A DNA stretch of 64,000 nucleotides from Thuidium tamariscinum (GCA_947034885.2 OX344752.2:2294001-2358000), one strand, 5' to 3'; counted from the stretch's first letter, positions 24,380 through 37,240 are shown. The notes: generated by a model not told the origin, from the letters alone. Program-made: numbers and translations.

Positions 24380-24700
24380 CCCTATCCCTTCGTCACACAC
24401 AAAATCAAAGTAAAAGTAACATTCTACTTTTTTTAAATGCAAAAGAACTTTGAAATTTAGGAACTTTTTCATCCGAAGTTGGAATGTCAAAAAACAAAGG
24501 CTGTGCACCCCTCCTTGCCAAGAGCTTCCTCATGGTACTGACATTGCCACTTAAATCAAAGTAAAAGTAATTCTTTAATTTTTAGATCCAAAAATACTAA
24601 AAAATCCATCACTTTTCTACCATAAGTTGGAATGCCACAAAACCAAGCCCATACACCCCTATCAGCTTAAGGCTTTTTAACGGTACCAAGCACATGATTG
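24380..24700. repeat. Diverged tandem duplication, about 150-bp unit
   Basis: Two consecutive stretches (about 24400-24540 and 24545-24700) share AATCAAAGTAAAAGTAA at the start, AAGTTGGAATG in the middle and CACCCCT near the end. No gene is seen in 24130-25011. Confidence 0.45.
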
Positions 24701-25015
24701 GTGGGCACCTAGGAAAAGAGATCTCAACATCACGAACCAGCAAAACAAAACAAAATAAACTATGTATTTTAAGCTATAGATGCCCAAGGCACCAGAACTT
24801 GGTACTTGCTAAATTTTGAAATTAAATAAATCCTAATCAAGTTTCCATGTTTACTAGTGCATGTTTTTGAAAAGTTCATTTGAAAATCAAAATCCAGCAT
24901 CAAAGATTCGATCTCAAAAATGTTTGACTATGATTTTTCGGTTCAAGATTTCACGCATCTTGGAAAATGAATCACATCAAAAATTCACTTAGAAGAATTG
25001 TTGACCGTAATTTAA

Positions 25016-25939
25016 CCCCTAAAGGTTAGAGACTATGTCTTCACCAAAAACACACCAAAACTGCCATGTCTACTTCAAGCACCAAATTTTTGAAAAAAAA
25101 CATTTTTAGACACATGTAACCATAGGATCTTATAGTAAAATTTTGTGAAAATATGTGCTAAAAATTTCAAAATTTTCCACTGTATAGATTGCAAGATGTT
25201 AGCATTTGAATTGACAAAACCCCTTTTTTGTCTCTACAAAAAAGTGGGCAGTTGCACTTCACAAGGTCACATTTCTATGAAAAAATGTCCAAAATGGTGG
25301 TGCTTCTTTGGATTCATTCTTCACGGAAAGTTGGATATAGGCTCAAAATAATTCGCATCATTTGGAATTGTACAACATATAGGAAAAAATTAATAAGTAG
25401 AAAGAAGTAGAGGGTGATTCAAAATACTAAATTGTTAAAATTTTATTTATAGAATTAAAAAATGTCAATCCCAATGGTTGTAATGTTGTGACGAACAATC
25501 AACATCAAAATTTTTAATTTTTTTTCAAAAATATTTAAAATTGAGGAAAATAAAGGCTTTCAAAGTTTATTTTAGAGTAGAGAATCCATAACTGCCCGCA
25601 AACTAAATCTCTTTATAACTTTCATCTCATAAATCAAAATAGAGTGATTCAAAGCTTTCTGCACATACGTACATCTAGAAAACCAATTTCAAATTTCAAA
25701 TTTTGAAAAAAAAGTTTTTATAAGAAATTTTTGGGCTGCCCGCCGACCAATGAAAACTACATATCATGCAATAACTTTTTGACCATGTAGTCAAAAGTTA
25801 TGAAAATTGTTGGGCCTTAAAGCTACTCCTTGAGCACATATTGTGTGAAAATTTCAATGAAAAAAAATAAAAACTCCATCCGTAGTGAGTTGCCCAAAAT
25901 CGCTATGTTGCCAAAAAACACAGTTTGGTCCTTTAGGGG
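25016..25939. mobile_element. F-family TTAA-flanked element (copy 1)
   Basis: TTAA at 25012-25015 and 25940-25943 flanks perfect 10-bp inverted ends CCCCTAAAGG / CCTTTAGGGG. TTAA targets followed by a CCC terminus are characteristic of piggyBac-type elements, although other TTAA-inserting superfamilies exist. It is 924 bp, AT-rich and without a convincing transposase, so probably non-autonomous. Confidence 0.65.
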
Positions 25940-26599
25940 TTAAAAGCCATGCAGTGATTGGAGTTTGTACATTTTAGGACAGTTTACCTTGCATTTTTTT
26001 CATTACCAACCTATTAGATTCGGCTTGTGAAAAAAGGATTAAAAAACTTCACATCTTTTTTCCAATTTTAAAACAGTCTTAATCAAACATTATAATTTTT
26101 GAAGCCAAACATCAAATAATCGTGTTTTTTTTCCTATAAAATCTTTGACATGTCTAGTTTGAAAATCTGTGATGATATTTCAAAAAAGAATGGATGAAGC
26201 TTATTATGAAGTTGATTTTTCGTTCACTTTAGAACAAATCTCTAGCTTGAAGCTTAAAAAAGGCCTTGTTCATTTAGAGGTTAATCCTTATAGGAAGAAG
26301 GTGTTGATGTGTGGCGGATATTGGTTTAGGGGTTACACCACATTACACCTCTTCTAACAGGGTGTAACTTTCCTTTGTTAATTTGGGTCAAGTTTTGAAT
26401 GTCTATGGGTTTTGGGGACCGTTTGGACTGATTTTTGCTCCTCTTTCAAATCGGACTAGTCACGTCTTCAAATTCTTTTAGGAATTGAAAGTAGTGGGCC
26501 TTTTCAGAGTCTTAGGTTTTCATTGCTGACTGCGAGGTTGGCCGAAACTTTGGAGGTTCATATCTTTTGCAATTTTGGGCCATATGAAATGATTCCTAT

Positions 26600-27224
26600 C
26601 CCCCTCTCTAACTTGATGATTTTTACATCCCTTATTTTTCAGAAATTAAAAAAAATTATTTTATATTTAAAATTATTTTTTGTTAATTTGTCACAAACTG
26701 AGGTTTAGGGGTTTTTACGGCGTTAGGAGTACCCAAATTTGGTGATTTAAAGTTGAAATTTTCACGGTGCATTTGCATAGAAGGAAAGCATATTCCTATC
26801 GAAGGGAATCTAAAAATACATTATTTTATGTCCTCTACATGCGTGCAAATAGCACTCCGAATGCTTGCAATTTTTGACCATTGATAATAGAACTGAGATT
26901 ATTTTTTTGGTGAAATGTCATCACCATCAACTTTTCCCAAATGGACAATTTTTAGATTCAAGAAAAATAACTTTTCCTATTTTTTACAAATTAAAATGTA
27001 AATATGCCCATTTTCATGAGATTTTCTACTTTCCTAGTTCTCCTGCTTGGAGAATTTTCCTAAGCTTTTCCTTCATATGATACTTTCTTCTTTAAGGTTT
27101 ATACATTAGACACATTTTTCATATTTTTTTAAAATTTATTTTCTAATTAAATAGTACTCCCATAGAAAACAACATCCATTTCCAAAACGCTACGGAAAAT
27201 GGACGGTGTTTCTTGCAATGACCC
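26600..27224 (+). mobile_element. E-family element, left end unresolved
   Basis: From about 26620 it follows the interior and right end of the 48764-49497 element (TTTAGGGGTTTTTA, then CTATTTTTTACAAATTAAAA, then ACTTTCCTAGTTCTCCT). It ends GGTGTTTCTTGCAATGACCC. The expected left terminus was not located. Bases 25944-26600 show no gene. Confidence 0.55.
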
Positions 27225-28290
27225 CCACGCACGTCATTATATGTATGGAATGAATATTTTTTGAAGACAACAATAGCATTAGAAAACTAATTATATAAAT
27301 TTCAGGGAATACATGTGTAATAGGCCGAGATGCCCAACTTTGGAGGCTTTCTTTTTCCTTTTTTTTTTTTTTTCTTCTTTTCTTTCATAAAAATTCAATT
27401 TTAATTGGAGAGAACTTCTTGTGTGGATTTCAAAAAATGGTTTGGTATAGGGTTTAGGGTTCTTCATATGCATTGTGGGTTTTTTTACTTTCTAAAACGT
27501 ATGTAATGCAACATGTTCTACGAATAGCTTTCTTTTCATTTGGCCTTCCCCCAGCTTTTATGGATCTTTTTAATTTGATATAATTTTAACAAAAACCATA
27601 TCCTAAGCGATTTTCATGCCTATGATCTTTGCATATAATACAAGAGTTGCATACCTGGGATGAGTATAGCCATGTCACATTGCCGAGGGCATGGCGCCTT
27701 CTCCAATTTATTTTTACCCTAAAATCGACAGATGAATACCCTAGACCCAAACCCTACAGAACGGAGCGAGTAGGGTCTGGGCCTGGAGCGTAGCGCCGTG
27801 AGGCGCGAAGCTACAGTCCTCCTTAGGATTCACTTGAAGGGTCTAAGGGTTGGTCAACCAAGTTCTTTGGGTTACAGGGTAAATAAACAGGGAAACTAAT
27901 GAAGGATGGTAGGGAGGCATTCACCCCAGTCTCCCTCAAGGTAGTTGAGGCTTACAAGGTAGGCCACATATAAGTCATCTAAATTGAACATTCATTTTTG
28001 AAAGGGTTTGGGGACTATAGGGTTAGGACATGAATTTTAAGAAGATAAAAAAAATTAAAGATATGAAACCTTGAATCAATTTCAAAACAATATTTTTGAT
28101 GTCTTGTTTCAAGGTTTTGTTGAAAAATATGTATTAAGGTAGTGGTTGATCCAAACAATTGGATGTGATTTAATTATAGATCGCATTTTGCAAATTTTAT
28201 TTGAAATTTTCCATTGAATTATAATTACTCTAAGTTGAATTTTATATTACAACTTTGCATGTTTCAAATATTTACACTACCGTTCAATGC
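27225..28290. other. AT-rich DNA with one GC-rich hairpin cluster
   Basis: The only notable signal is at 27739-27813. CCCTAGACCCAAACCCTAC pairs with GTAGGGTCTGGG downstream, followed by a second short hairpin, TAGCGCC...GGCGCGAAGCTA. The GC content is abrupt against the surroundings. No gene is supported. Confidence 0.4.
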
Positions 28291-28294
28291 TTAA

Positions 28295-29888
28295 CCCCTA
28301 AGTGCTCCGACATCCATTTTTTGGGCGATGTACAGAATGAAACTCAATTCTCTTTCTCATTACAGCTGGGATGAAAGTCATCTAATTTGTGGTGATAATT
28401 CATCAAGTTTTTATCCTATCTATTGGTTGGAGTTAGTGTTACTAGAATTCATATTTTTCTAAAATTACAAATGTGGAAGTTAGTCAAGCCAAAAATTGCG
28501 ATGATTTTAGTTCAAAAATGGGTTTGCAAAAATGAGGTCATAGATTTTAAGACTACAAAAATTTCAAAAAATCACCATGCAAAGAGAACCTCATTTCAAA
28601 TCCATTCCAACAAGTTTCACCTAAAAAATGACAATATTTTGCTTATAATTGAATTTAGAAGATATTCTGATATTTCCTTTTCAAAATCTATAAAATAGAA
28701 TTGATGATAGCATTGGTGAATCTAACTGTACAGATTGAATCTGAAATTCATAATCTACAACTTTCATGTGTACACCAAATCCTAAATATTCCAATAAATA
28801 ATACTTTATAATGATTTTTCCCAAGTAGCCAATCCTAGAGATGGATCCAAGCGTTCTAGGGTTAATCCCTCAAGGTCTCACAATTCTTCAATAGTGGTAG
28901 TATTCAATAAATTGTCTCACTTCGATGTTTAATTGCACATGGCTGTGCCATTAAAGTGTCCACTTACTTGATTGCAATTTGTCATTTCTTTAATGATTAG
29001 ATACTTAGGATTTAGGGGTTTGCTATTCGATACATTCAAAAGTCTAGAAAACATTCACTTTGAATATTCATGTTGTTCACATGTCTCATACAAAACAATA
29101 TAATTCTTTTGAATTCATGAATTTCAATTCTTAATACCACAAAAGTGCATTTTTCCCTAAAAGAGGTGCTTCTACTCCAACTATGTTGAGTTGCTTATTT
29201 AGAATGTTTTAGATGTTGTTCCTCATAGGTCACCATCAAAGAAATATCATGTCAAATTTGATTTATTTTGACCATTTCAAATTTGCAGAATTAATTTTTT
29301 TTGTAAAAAATTAGGGATAAATGTAATGATAGTTTTGCAGTTGACACTATTGGGTGGTAAGGGAAAAGGTTCTTAAAGTACTCAGGCTCTATAGTTGGTC
29401 ATCACTTTAGATGTGCACAATTTACATGTGTTTTGTTGTTGTACTAGTAGTGTACAAATGGTGTATGTTAGACGAATTGGCGATTGTAGACCTCTATGTC
29501 TTTTCAACTTTAAAAGTTTAGAATTGATTATACATACAATGCTCCAACAAATATGAAGTGATTGGGTTTGGGTTTAGATTCCTATTCTCTTTCAAGGAAT
29601 ATATTTTTATAACTGAAAAATGTTCCAAAATGTTTCACATTCTTCAAATTCAGTTTCAGTTTTTAACCCCTAAACAATATTGGAGCCGTTTCTTGGTCGA
29701 TGAATATGTGAGCCTTTTGCTGTACAGGATAGAAATGCAATCATTCATCCTCGGAATTAGGGGTGAAAAAGGAAGATCTTTTACAATTCTTTGACTTCAA
29801 ATGCCCACTTTTGGATTTTTGAATTCCAATGATTCCCACAGTTTCACAAAAAAATGGTTTCCTATATCACCCCTGCGTCATTTAAGGG
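28295..29888. mobile_element. F-family TTAA-flanked element (copy 2, imperfect ends)
   Basis: TTAA at 28291-28294 precedes CCCCTAAGTG. The far end reads CATTTAAGGG followed by TTAA at 29889-29892. The ends match imperfectly and an additional TTAACCCCTAAA terminus lies inside at 29663, so this may be two overlapping or nested copies. No transposase is recognised. Confidence 0.4.
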
Positions 29889-29892
29889 TTAA

Positions 29893-31430
29893 ATGATTGC
29901 TTCATAAACCTCTCAGTCTCTCACCTTAGTGGCACTGTGCTCTCAGTTTCACATAAGAGATATCCTTAAAATCATTGTTCTAATAATAAGTTGCAATAAT
30001 TTATTTATTTTTATTTAGACTACAATCATTGTCCCAAACCATGTTTACCGAATTCGTCTTGCTTTTGCCCTGCCTGTAAGAGTTGTGGACACACTGTTGT
30101 ATAGTACAATAGAGAAATCCTACAACCTCCAAACTTAAACACTACTGTCCTACAATTATACAACCTGAAACTCTAGTAAGAACTTACATAGCATGTCACG
30201 AAATATTGTACATTCATTTAAATAGATTCCAGTAAGCACATGAGGTTGTATGAATGGATAAGATACCAGCACATTGTTGTGAATTATTGTAGAAACCAAC
30301 CTACACAGATGCTCATTTCAATTGACGAAGAGAGTTTTTATGACAATCATCTTTGGTCTCTTTCACACAAAATTTCTTTAGAGAGTGAAATCAAAGAAGA
30401 TCAACTATAGTCTTTCAAAACGTTCCTTCAAAGAGGAATTCTTTAGGGGTCCATTGTAAGCAATACACAACCTTTACAAAGGGTAACACAAGGCATTCCT
30501 TCGTCCGGCCATCAAGCGAGCCTAGATCTGTATGTACATTAACCACCACATGAACCTTTAAAAAAAATTCAATAGTGTACTTGCATATGTACACTCATCG
30601 TAAAGTGTGTCCCAAAAACCAAACAACCCCAAGTTATGTATTTTACTTTGTCACATGTGTTTACAAAAATGAATAAAGTCAAGCTCACGGTGGTATCTGA
30701 TTGCCAATCTTACATCATGTCAACCAATTGACATGCGTAATATTCACTCCTAGGAGATACAGAAACACCTTTTGTCGCTGCAGTCCAGAGAGGCACTTGT
30801 AATCCTTAGTAAGACCGAGCTCAAAAATTATCATCTCCACTAACGATGGCGTCAATGCAAAAGAGTTGGATCACCCGTTGTCGGTAGTCGGATCGTGAGG
30901 CTACTCTAGTGCAGCACCGCTTGTTAAAGGCTCCGAATTCACGATTCCTAATCTAGCTGCAAATTGAAATAAGGTCTAGTGATTAGAAAGCCAAGCATGA
31001 CCAAACCTTCATGTTGCCATATTAACAGACACAACAGGCAAAGTATCAAATGTCAGGGTGCAATTGACCTTCTAGGCCAAACCTTCCAGATGACCAACTT
31101 TGACATTGCCTTATTGAAACTTCAAGGAACTTCTTCTCGGACAGTAGTCTTCACATATCATCTTCAACCACGGACAAAAATATTTCCATGTCCTGTTGAC
31201 AATGCTCTTCTTTTTTTTTCAACTCTCGTAGCATGCTCTCACAAGCCTAGATGGACATAGTTACTGAGGTCGATTAGAAGGAAACTCAATCGCCACGTGA
31301 AGTGAATACATCAGGACATATACGATTAGGAAAATGTTAATCGGGACTAAAATCAGAGACAACAATATTAATATAAGACATGCCAAAATATTCTATAAGT
31401 TCTTTGAGCCTATGAACGATCAACAACCTT
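29893..31430. other. No recognisable gene
   Basis: GC rises modestly from about 30700, hinting at degraded coding DNA, but no frame gives a recognisable domain. Confidence 0.35.
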
Positions 31431-31765
31431 CTAGTCACTGTTGAAATCACAAGATTCAAAACAGTTGTTAATAGCAAGAATCACCATCCTTACTTCTAGT
31501 TCATTTGGAGGATCCACGAGCGCAGGAAGTACAGGAGCTGACATTTTCTCTTTGTCATGGGAATCGTTGCTAATTATCTCACCGTCAATGGTTATATTTA
31601 ATCCTTCCATGTGCTGATCCTGGGTGACAATGACCACACTAGTACCTTCGTTCAAGACAGCTCCTACGTTAAAGCTTTCGTGCTACTTCTTAATCCAACT
31701 TGTGTACTCAGCATGGAGATGTTCTGGTTGGGTAGAAACCCAAATTTGACGACCACTCTCCGACA
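31431..31765 (-). other. Unidentified coding remnant
   Basis: A minus-strand frame with coding-like composition runs from about 31765 to a stop at 31431, interrupted by one in-frame stop near 31685. It includes RQIWVSTQPEHLHAEYTSWI, then TSVVIVTQDQHMEGLNITI. I do not recognise the family. It may be an exon of a decayed cellular gene, as GC is higher than in the flanks. Confidence 0.3.
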
Positions 31766-31769
31766 TCCG

Positions 31770-33478
31770 CTACTTCATTGACATGGTCACCGGTCCTATC
31801 AATCATACCAAACAACAATCAAGTGTATATTCGATAAGTGAGCCCCCGCGACTGCAGCGTGACATCATGCTTATTAACATCGAATATGAACATTTCACAC
31901 TCTACCTTACTATTTTTAATGAAGCAATGGAAAGTCACTACACGGCAAATTTAGCAGAGAGACAATTTCATGACAGATTCTTACCAGGTTTCTTGAATGT
32001 GAAATTTGTTGTGTCTACAGTTTACAGACCGAGGCCTAGATTTAAGAGAGTCTGGGTGAAGGGATGTCTTGGAACAAGGTCTGCCTGTTCATAAAGAATT
32101 CATGGGTTCTTTGGTAAGAATAATCAAACTTGGCTTACAAAGATGAGAGAAGAATAAACGACCACAATAAAAGTTTGGCAATCAAAGAGCAGAGAAGAGA
32201 AAAGTCATTGACTCACTTTGGATTGAGTCGGTATGAAACCCGCATCAACATCTGCCAACAACATTCACCAAGCATCAAACATTCACATTTAGACGTGAAG
32301 CCACTGTTACACAGAATTTGAGCGAACAGGGTCGTAGTGAATTTTCAGTGCTTGTAATGTAGAAGCACCTCTACTAGCTACCGATTTCAACCAATTCCAA
32401 GGCACCAAGGATGCAACACGTATCATAGACAACGATTTTGGAAAAAAAGACCCCGATCCAAGGCGAAATTGAATAAATACTCTTTGTTGTTCAAATGTCC
32501 GTACCTATAAATGCCTTGATACATTTGTAGCAGTGCCCATTCACTTCATTTTCTCTAATAAATTTGTCGGTTTTTATGAACGGGAGCAATCCCTGCATTT
32601 GCATATGCCAATGGGTCACTCATGATTTTTTGGTGCTTACAATGATGTCAAATGGCCACAACACAAACCATTCTCACTTTATGTCTCAAAAAATTCTTTC
32701 AGCATTTAGACACCAAAGTGGGGTTTAGAGTTTAGGGTTACAAGGCTATTCCCTCCCTTTTGGCTTACTCGGATTAAGGTTTTTATTTGACCTACCCCCC
32801 TATTTGTGAAGGTTGCGGATCTCCTCCCAAAATATTGATCCTGAAAAGTACCACGATTTGTGAGATATGGCAACATTGACTTCTTACTTTGAGTTGTAGG
32901 GTTGCCATTTACAAAGTGAATTTTGACTTTTACAAAAATCTAATTACACCTACCCCCCCCCCCCCCATTTGCAAGTGCAAGGAATCCAAATATGCTTTTA
33001 GATTTTGAAATGGAATCTTTGTTTGCCAAATATAGCAACCCTTGTTTTGGGCCTATTTTGACTTTGATTGCGGTTTGTTGCTTCATTATTGCACTTTTTG
33101 CAAAAAAAAATTTGGATTTTGGATTATAATAAGATTACATAGTTTTGGGAAAAAGTTGTAAAGGTCAAACATCCCCGTTTGCTAGATATAGAAATGTTGA
33201 CTTTTGGGTTGACCGGCCTATTAGAAGGGGTAGAGTTTGAATTTGGAAGTTTTGAAGGCACGTGCCCCTGCATATTTGGACATGAGGATTCCGATTTTAG
33301 AAGAATATTTCCAAGAATATTCTTTTTTGGAGCCCATTTGAAAGGATTAAGAACTAGAACAAATGGGGATGAGGGTTTTTGAGGTTTACTAATTTTAGAA
33401 CTTTTGTATAGACCAAGTCGTAGAGAATGATATTGTGATTCCAAAATGGTATTACACTTGAAAATTGAACACTTTATG
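31770..33478. other. No supported gene; contains a poly-C run
   Basis: Short open frames here lack coding character. A run of about 14 C lies at 32953-32966. Bases 33124-33478 begin to share TAGAGTTTG and GATGAGATAT sequence with the palindrome array that follows. Confidence 0.35.
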
Positions 33479-34270
33479 GATGAGATATGGATGGATGAAG
33501 TTTGAATTTGGTAAGGTTTTTGGAACTTCATCCATCTATATCTCATGCATAAAGAAGGGCATTTAGGGGTGTCATACCATTTTGAAAATCTATCTTTACC
33601 CTCTACATGAATTTAAAGTTAGATTGTCTAAAAATAGCCATATGGAAAAGTGACCTAAAGAGTGAGCTTTTTTATAGGGCTATTTTTGGAAAATCTAACT
33701 TTAGATTGATATAGAGGGTAAAGATAGATTTCCAACGTGATATCACACATCCAAATTGGACATAGTGTGGATGAGATATGGACGGATGAAGTATGAAAAA
33801 TGACCAAGATTTTGTACTTCATCCACGTATATCTCATCCATAAAGATTTTGATTCATAAGTGCCATACCATTTTGGAAAGCTATTGAGAGTCCCTATTAC
33901 TATCTAAAGTTATATTTTCTAAAAATATCCATATAGAAAAGTGACCCATAGAGTGAGCTTCTTTATAGGGCTATTTTTAGAAAATATAACTTTAGATTGA
34001 TGTAGAAGGTAAAGATAGCTTTCCAACGTGATATCACATGTCTAAATTGGACATAGTGTGGATGAGATATGGACGGATGAAGTATGAAAAATGACTAAGA
34101 TTCCGTACTTCATCCGTGTATATTTCATCCATAAAGATTCCGTTTCATAAGTGTTATATCATTTTGGAAAGCTATTTAGAGTACCTATTACTAACTAAAG
34201 TTAGATTGGCTAAAAATATCCGTATAGAAAAGTGACCCAAAGAGTTAGTATTTTTATACCATTATTGTCT
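33479..34270. repeat. Tandem array of palindromes, 291-bp period
   Basis: Two kinds of palindrome alternate. The first, GATGAGATATGGACGGATGA with its inverse, is centred near 33515, 33806 and 34097. The second, a longer one of about 150 bp built on AACTTTAGATTG and its inverse, is centred near 33659 and 33949, with a truncated third starting at 34167. The spacing is 290-291 bp each time, giving about 2.7 units. Open frames across it are artefacts of the repeats. Confidence 0.8.
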
Positions 34271-34540
34271 AAAAATTTTGGTTTTTTGGGAAAAATTACT
34301 GAGTGAGTTTTTGGAGAAAATATGTAGCTTTGGGATTTGATACTTAATTCCAAAACTTGAAATTAGCCAAAGGTGTTAAGTGAAGGAAAGTTCAGGAAAA
34401 AATCCTAGTGAATCAGAACTCCAAAAATTCTCAATTGGATTTAAAAAGGCTAGAGGCCAGGGAGAGAGAGCTGAGGGGTGAGGCACCAAGTAAGATCAGA
34501 CTTGATTTGGTCAACTGAGGGTTGACTACACTCTTACAAG

Positions 34541-34779
34541 CACTAGAAGAAAAACACTGAAAACGTTGTTAATTTCAACGCAATACGTCAGGTAGATTGT
34601 GTTGAGACTGCGTTGCTGAAAACGTAGGAAAACCCTGAAAACGCTGAAAAAACGCTGAAAAACACTGAAAACACGTTTTTTTGTGTTTTTTTTGTGTTTT
34701 TTCCGCGTTTTCAGCAACGCGGCCTCAATACAATCTACCTGACGTGCTGCGCTGAAAATAACAGGGATTTCTTCTAGTG
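34541..34779. mobile_element. CACTA-superfamily MITE
   Basis: A 239-bp foldback with termini CACTAGAAGAAA and the inverse TTTCTTCTAGTG, close to the plant En/Spm-type CACTACAAGAAA end. The 3-bp duplication AAG flanks it (34538-34540, 34780-34782), as expected for CACTA elements. Long internal arms pair (CAACGCAATACGTCAGGTAG with its inverse copy). It is non-coding. Confidence 0.85.
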
Positions 34780-34782
34780 AAG

Positions 34783-36850
34783 CCTGGCTCACATTAGGAG
34801 CCTCCCAACCAGGTTGAGAAGCTAGTAAGCAAGTACCCCATAGCCAAATACAAAAGGCGCTTCAACATACCAGGGTCCAAGCAAAGGAGTATATACAAAT
34901 CTAGTTGAGTAGCCACAAGCTAGTTGAAGGTCCAATACAATCCAATTCTTCAATTTCTCCAAAAATTGCAATTGCAAGCTCTAAGTTCAAGTGCACAAGT
35001 GTGAGTGAAGGAGTTGGAGTGAAGGCTTAAGCATTTGGGGAAGAAGAAGAAAGAAGTTGGGGGATGCGGAAAACGACCATAGAATAAGTTGACTTCTATA
35101 ACCACGGATGTTTTAGATTAGAGACAAATAAAAAAAAACAAATAAAAAAATAGTTTGACTTTGAGAAGTTTAGAGGTTTGCAAAATTAGAGAAAAGTTGA
35201 AAAACATTAGTTGTAGTAGAATTGACTTTGAAGACCCTTTAGTGATTAATTTCGAAAATTAAATTATATTAGGATATTTTATAGTTTGACCTTAGAAGCC
35301 ATTTAAAAGAAAAAGAAGAAGCTCAAAGAATTAAAAAAAAAATACAAAAAGAAGGTAAAGAAAAGCACGAAGCCTTGAAGAAAAGTATTACATTCAAAAA
35401 GAGTTTATGAGTGAACCAAACTCTACATTTGAATACGAGAACATCAAGATGGAAGTGGAGCTAGCGCAACAAGGAGAATTTATGGAATCACACAAAGACC
35501 TTGAAGTCGTTATGATGGAGGTTAGTCTTTGAAAATCCCTTTTGTTCTCATTTTTTTCACCATTTGATTTAAAAGTAGAATTTGACCATTAGTCATTAAT
35601 TTAGGAAGTAACACAAATTTAAAGCCATCCAAAGCCTACAATATCATTAAAATTTGAACAAAGTTAGAATCGATAAGGAATTTAGATTTTTGAATTTTAG
35701 ACTTTTGATTAGAAGTAGAAGTAGAAAGTTAAAAGCTATAAGCAATTTCAAAGAAAAAGTAATTGATAGGTAAATTTTGGTGAACTGGATAACCGTCAAA
35801 ATTTACGTATGATTAATTTTAGCCAAGGATTAAATAGTGAAAATTAACTTTGATAAACTAGGGAAGGTAAAGGGTTTACCCAAAAGAATTTGACCATTTA
35901 GATAAAAAGAGGTTTGACAAGGTAAAATTTTGATGAACCAGTCAACAATTAAAGTTTACCATAAAAATTCACATTTATTCCAAGTCAAATATTGGGGTTT
36001 ACTTTTGAAATGATAAAATCATTTCTTTTGAGATAAAATTCAATTGAACTATTTTAAGATTTAGTCAAAGTAATAAAATGGTAGTTAAAACAATACGTTA
36101 ATTAGATTAAAAGATAACCAAAGAACAAGTTAGGGATAGAATCCTATAAAGATATCTTTGAACATATAAAAACCAAAAATACTTTGAATTTGATCAACCA
36201 ACGAGGAAGTTAGAATAGAATGAAATTTTAGCTAACAACTTCGCTCATTTGGATAGAAGTCAAATAGGATTGACCAAAACAAGTAAAAATTAAAACTCCC
36301 ATAAACATTAAAAAATAGAAAATAACTAAAAAATACCTATCCAATTTTGATAGTTAGAACATCCACAATCAACGAATGAAGTTTAAAGGTTAAACATCCA
36401 AACTTCATCCGCAATTATACGACAAGGAATTAAGTTAATCATAAATTTCTTTAACAAGTTGGAAGAAGCAAAAAGAGCTATTCAAATTTAATCCAATTTG
36501 CTTGACCTTTGTACATTATTTAACAACACTTAGTCAGGATTGTAGTAGCCAAACTAGCTAACTTTTAAGTGCAAAGTTATTTAACTTAGCACTTATAAGT
36601 GGACCAATTAAGAGTAGGAATTTAGAAAGATCCATTGCTTGGAAGGCGTAATTGGATTACACGTAGGTTAGACATCCACTAAAGATTGTTCACAAAAGTA
36701 GTAGAATCCAATTGTATACACATTATTCCAAAGGTGAAAATAAAACACCCACAAATACTCCAACTCTCAAACTTACCTATAATGATTTTTATTTTTTAAG
36801 TTCAATTTACATTGGAATTGGATTTAGACTCTTGTAGACTCTTGTAGACT
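34783..36850 (+). repeat. H-prime internal region, second copy
   Basis: It parallels 20600-22430: the short exon (35449-35520), the same downstream AT-rich stretch, and TTGGATTACACGTAGG near 36655. It then abuts an H-type sequence in opposite orientation at about 36850. Confidence 0.45.
35449..35520 (+). CDS. Conserved 24-codon exon, H-prime (copy 2)
   Basis: The frame MEVE-LAQQ-GEFMESH-KDLEVVMME ends at GAG|GTTAGT. Length, donor and 20 of 24 residues are shared with 21183-21254, and the upstream frame (TFEYENIK against TFKYKNVK) is also conserved. It stands out in otherwise freely diverging DNA. The product is unknown. Confidence 0.4.
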
Positions 36851-37240
36851 CTTTAGACCTAAATAGACTTTGTTGGCTTAATCAGTATGCCATGTGCATC
36901 CTTAGAAGGTTGATTTTGCATAGAGAGACATTAGAACTGGCTAACTCTCATATCCTTATATCTCTCGAAATTGCTAAATATTCTTTCAACTCACTTCTAA
37001 GACTTAGAATGATGAAATTTTTTAGATTTAAGAATTTTCTACATCCTAAAATGTTTCTTCATTATTTTGGTAAAGATTGCTACCAAAATACTCCTAACGC
37101 TCTTTTCATATGTTTTTTTTTCAATAATTTGACTAAAATTTGCAAAATATTCGCTAAAAATAAGTCCAAAGTTCCAAATGCCAACTTGAAGGCTTACACC
37201 AAAGCAATGACTATTTTGAGAGTATTGTAGCCCTCTTCAA
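36850..37240 (-). repeat. H-family LTR-like fragment
   Basis: It matches about 43080-43400 in the same orientation and the reverse complement of 11160-11420 (shared GCTTAATCAGTATGCCATGT-type segment, then ATTTTGGTA...ACTCTTTT). The 112-codon open frame over it is not conserved in the other copies and is not supported as a gene. Confidence 0.45.

Noticed and set aside
30960-31770. Possible resemblance to a middle part of BBS2 (BBSome subunit)
   Set aside because: Only a few scattered hydrophobic positions seemed to align; too weak to name without a profile search.
33124-33837. Open frames of 60-140 codons
   Set aside because: They lie in palindromic tandem repeats and their frames are not conserved between units.
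33479-34270. CRISPR-like regularly spaced repeats
   Set aside because: The units are about 291 bp with palindromes and no short repeat/spacer architecture, in a plant nuclear context.
36892-37230. 112-codon plus-strand gene
   Set aside because: The region is a repeated H-family segment, and the homologous copies at 43080-43400 and 11160-11420 do not keep the frame.
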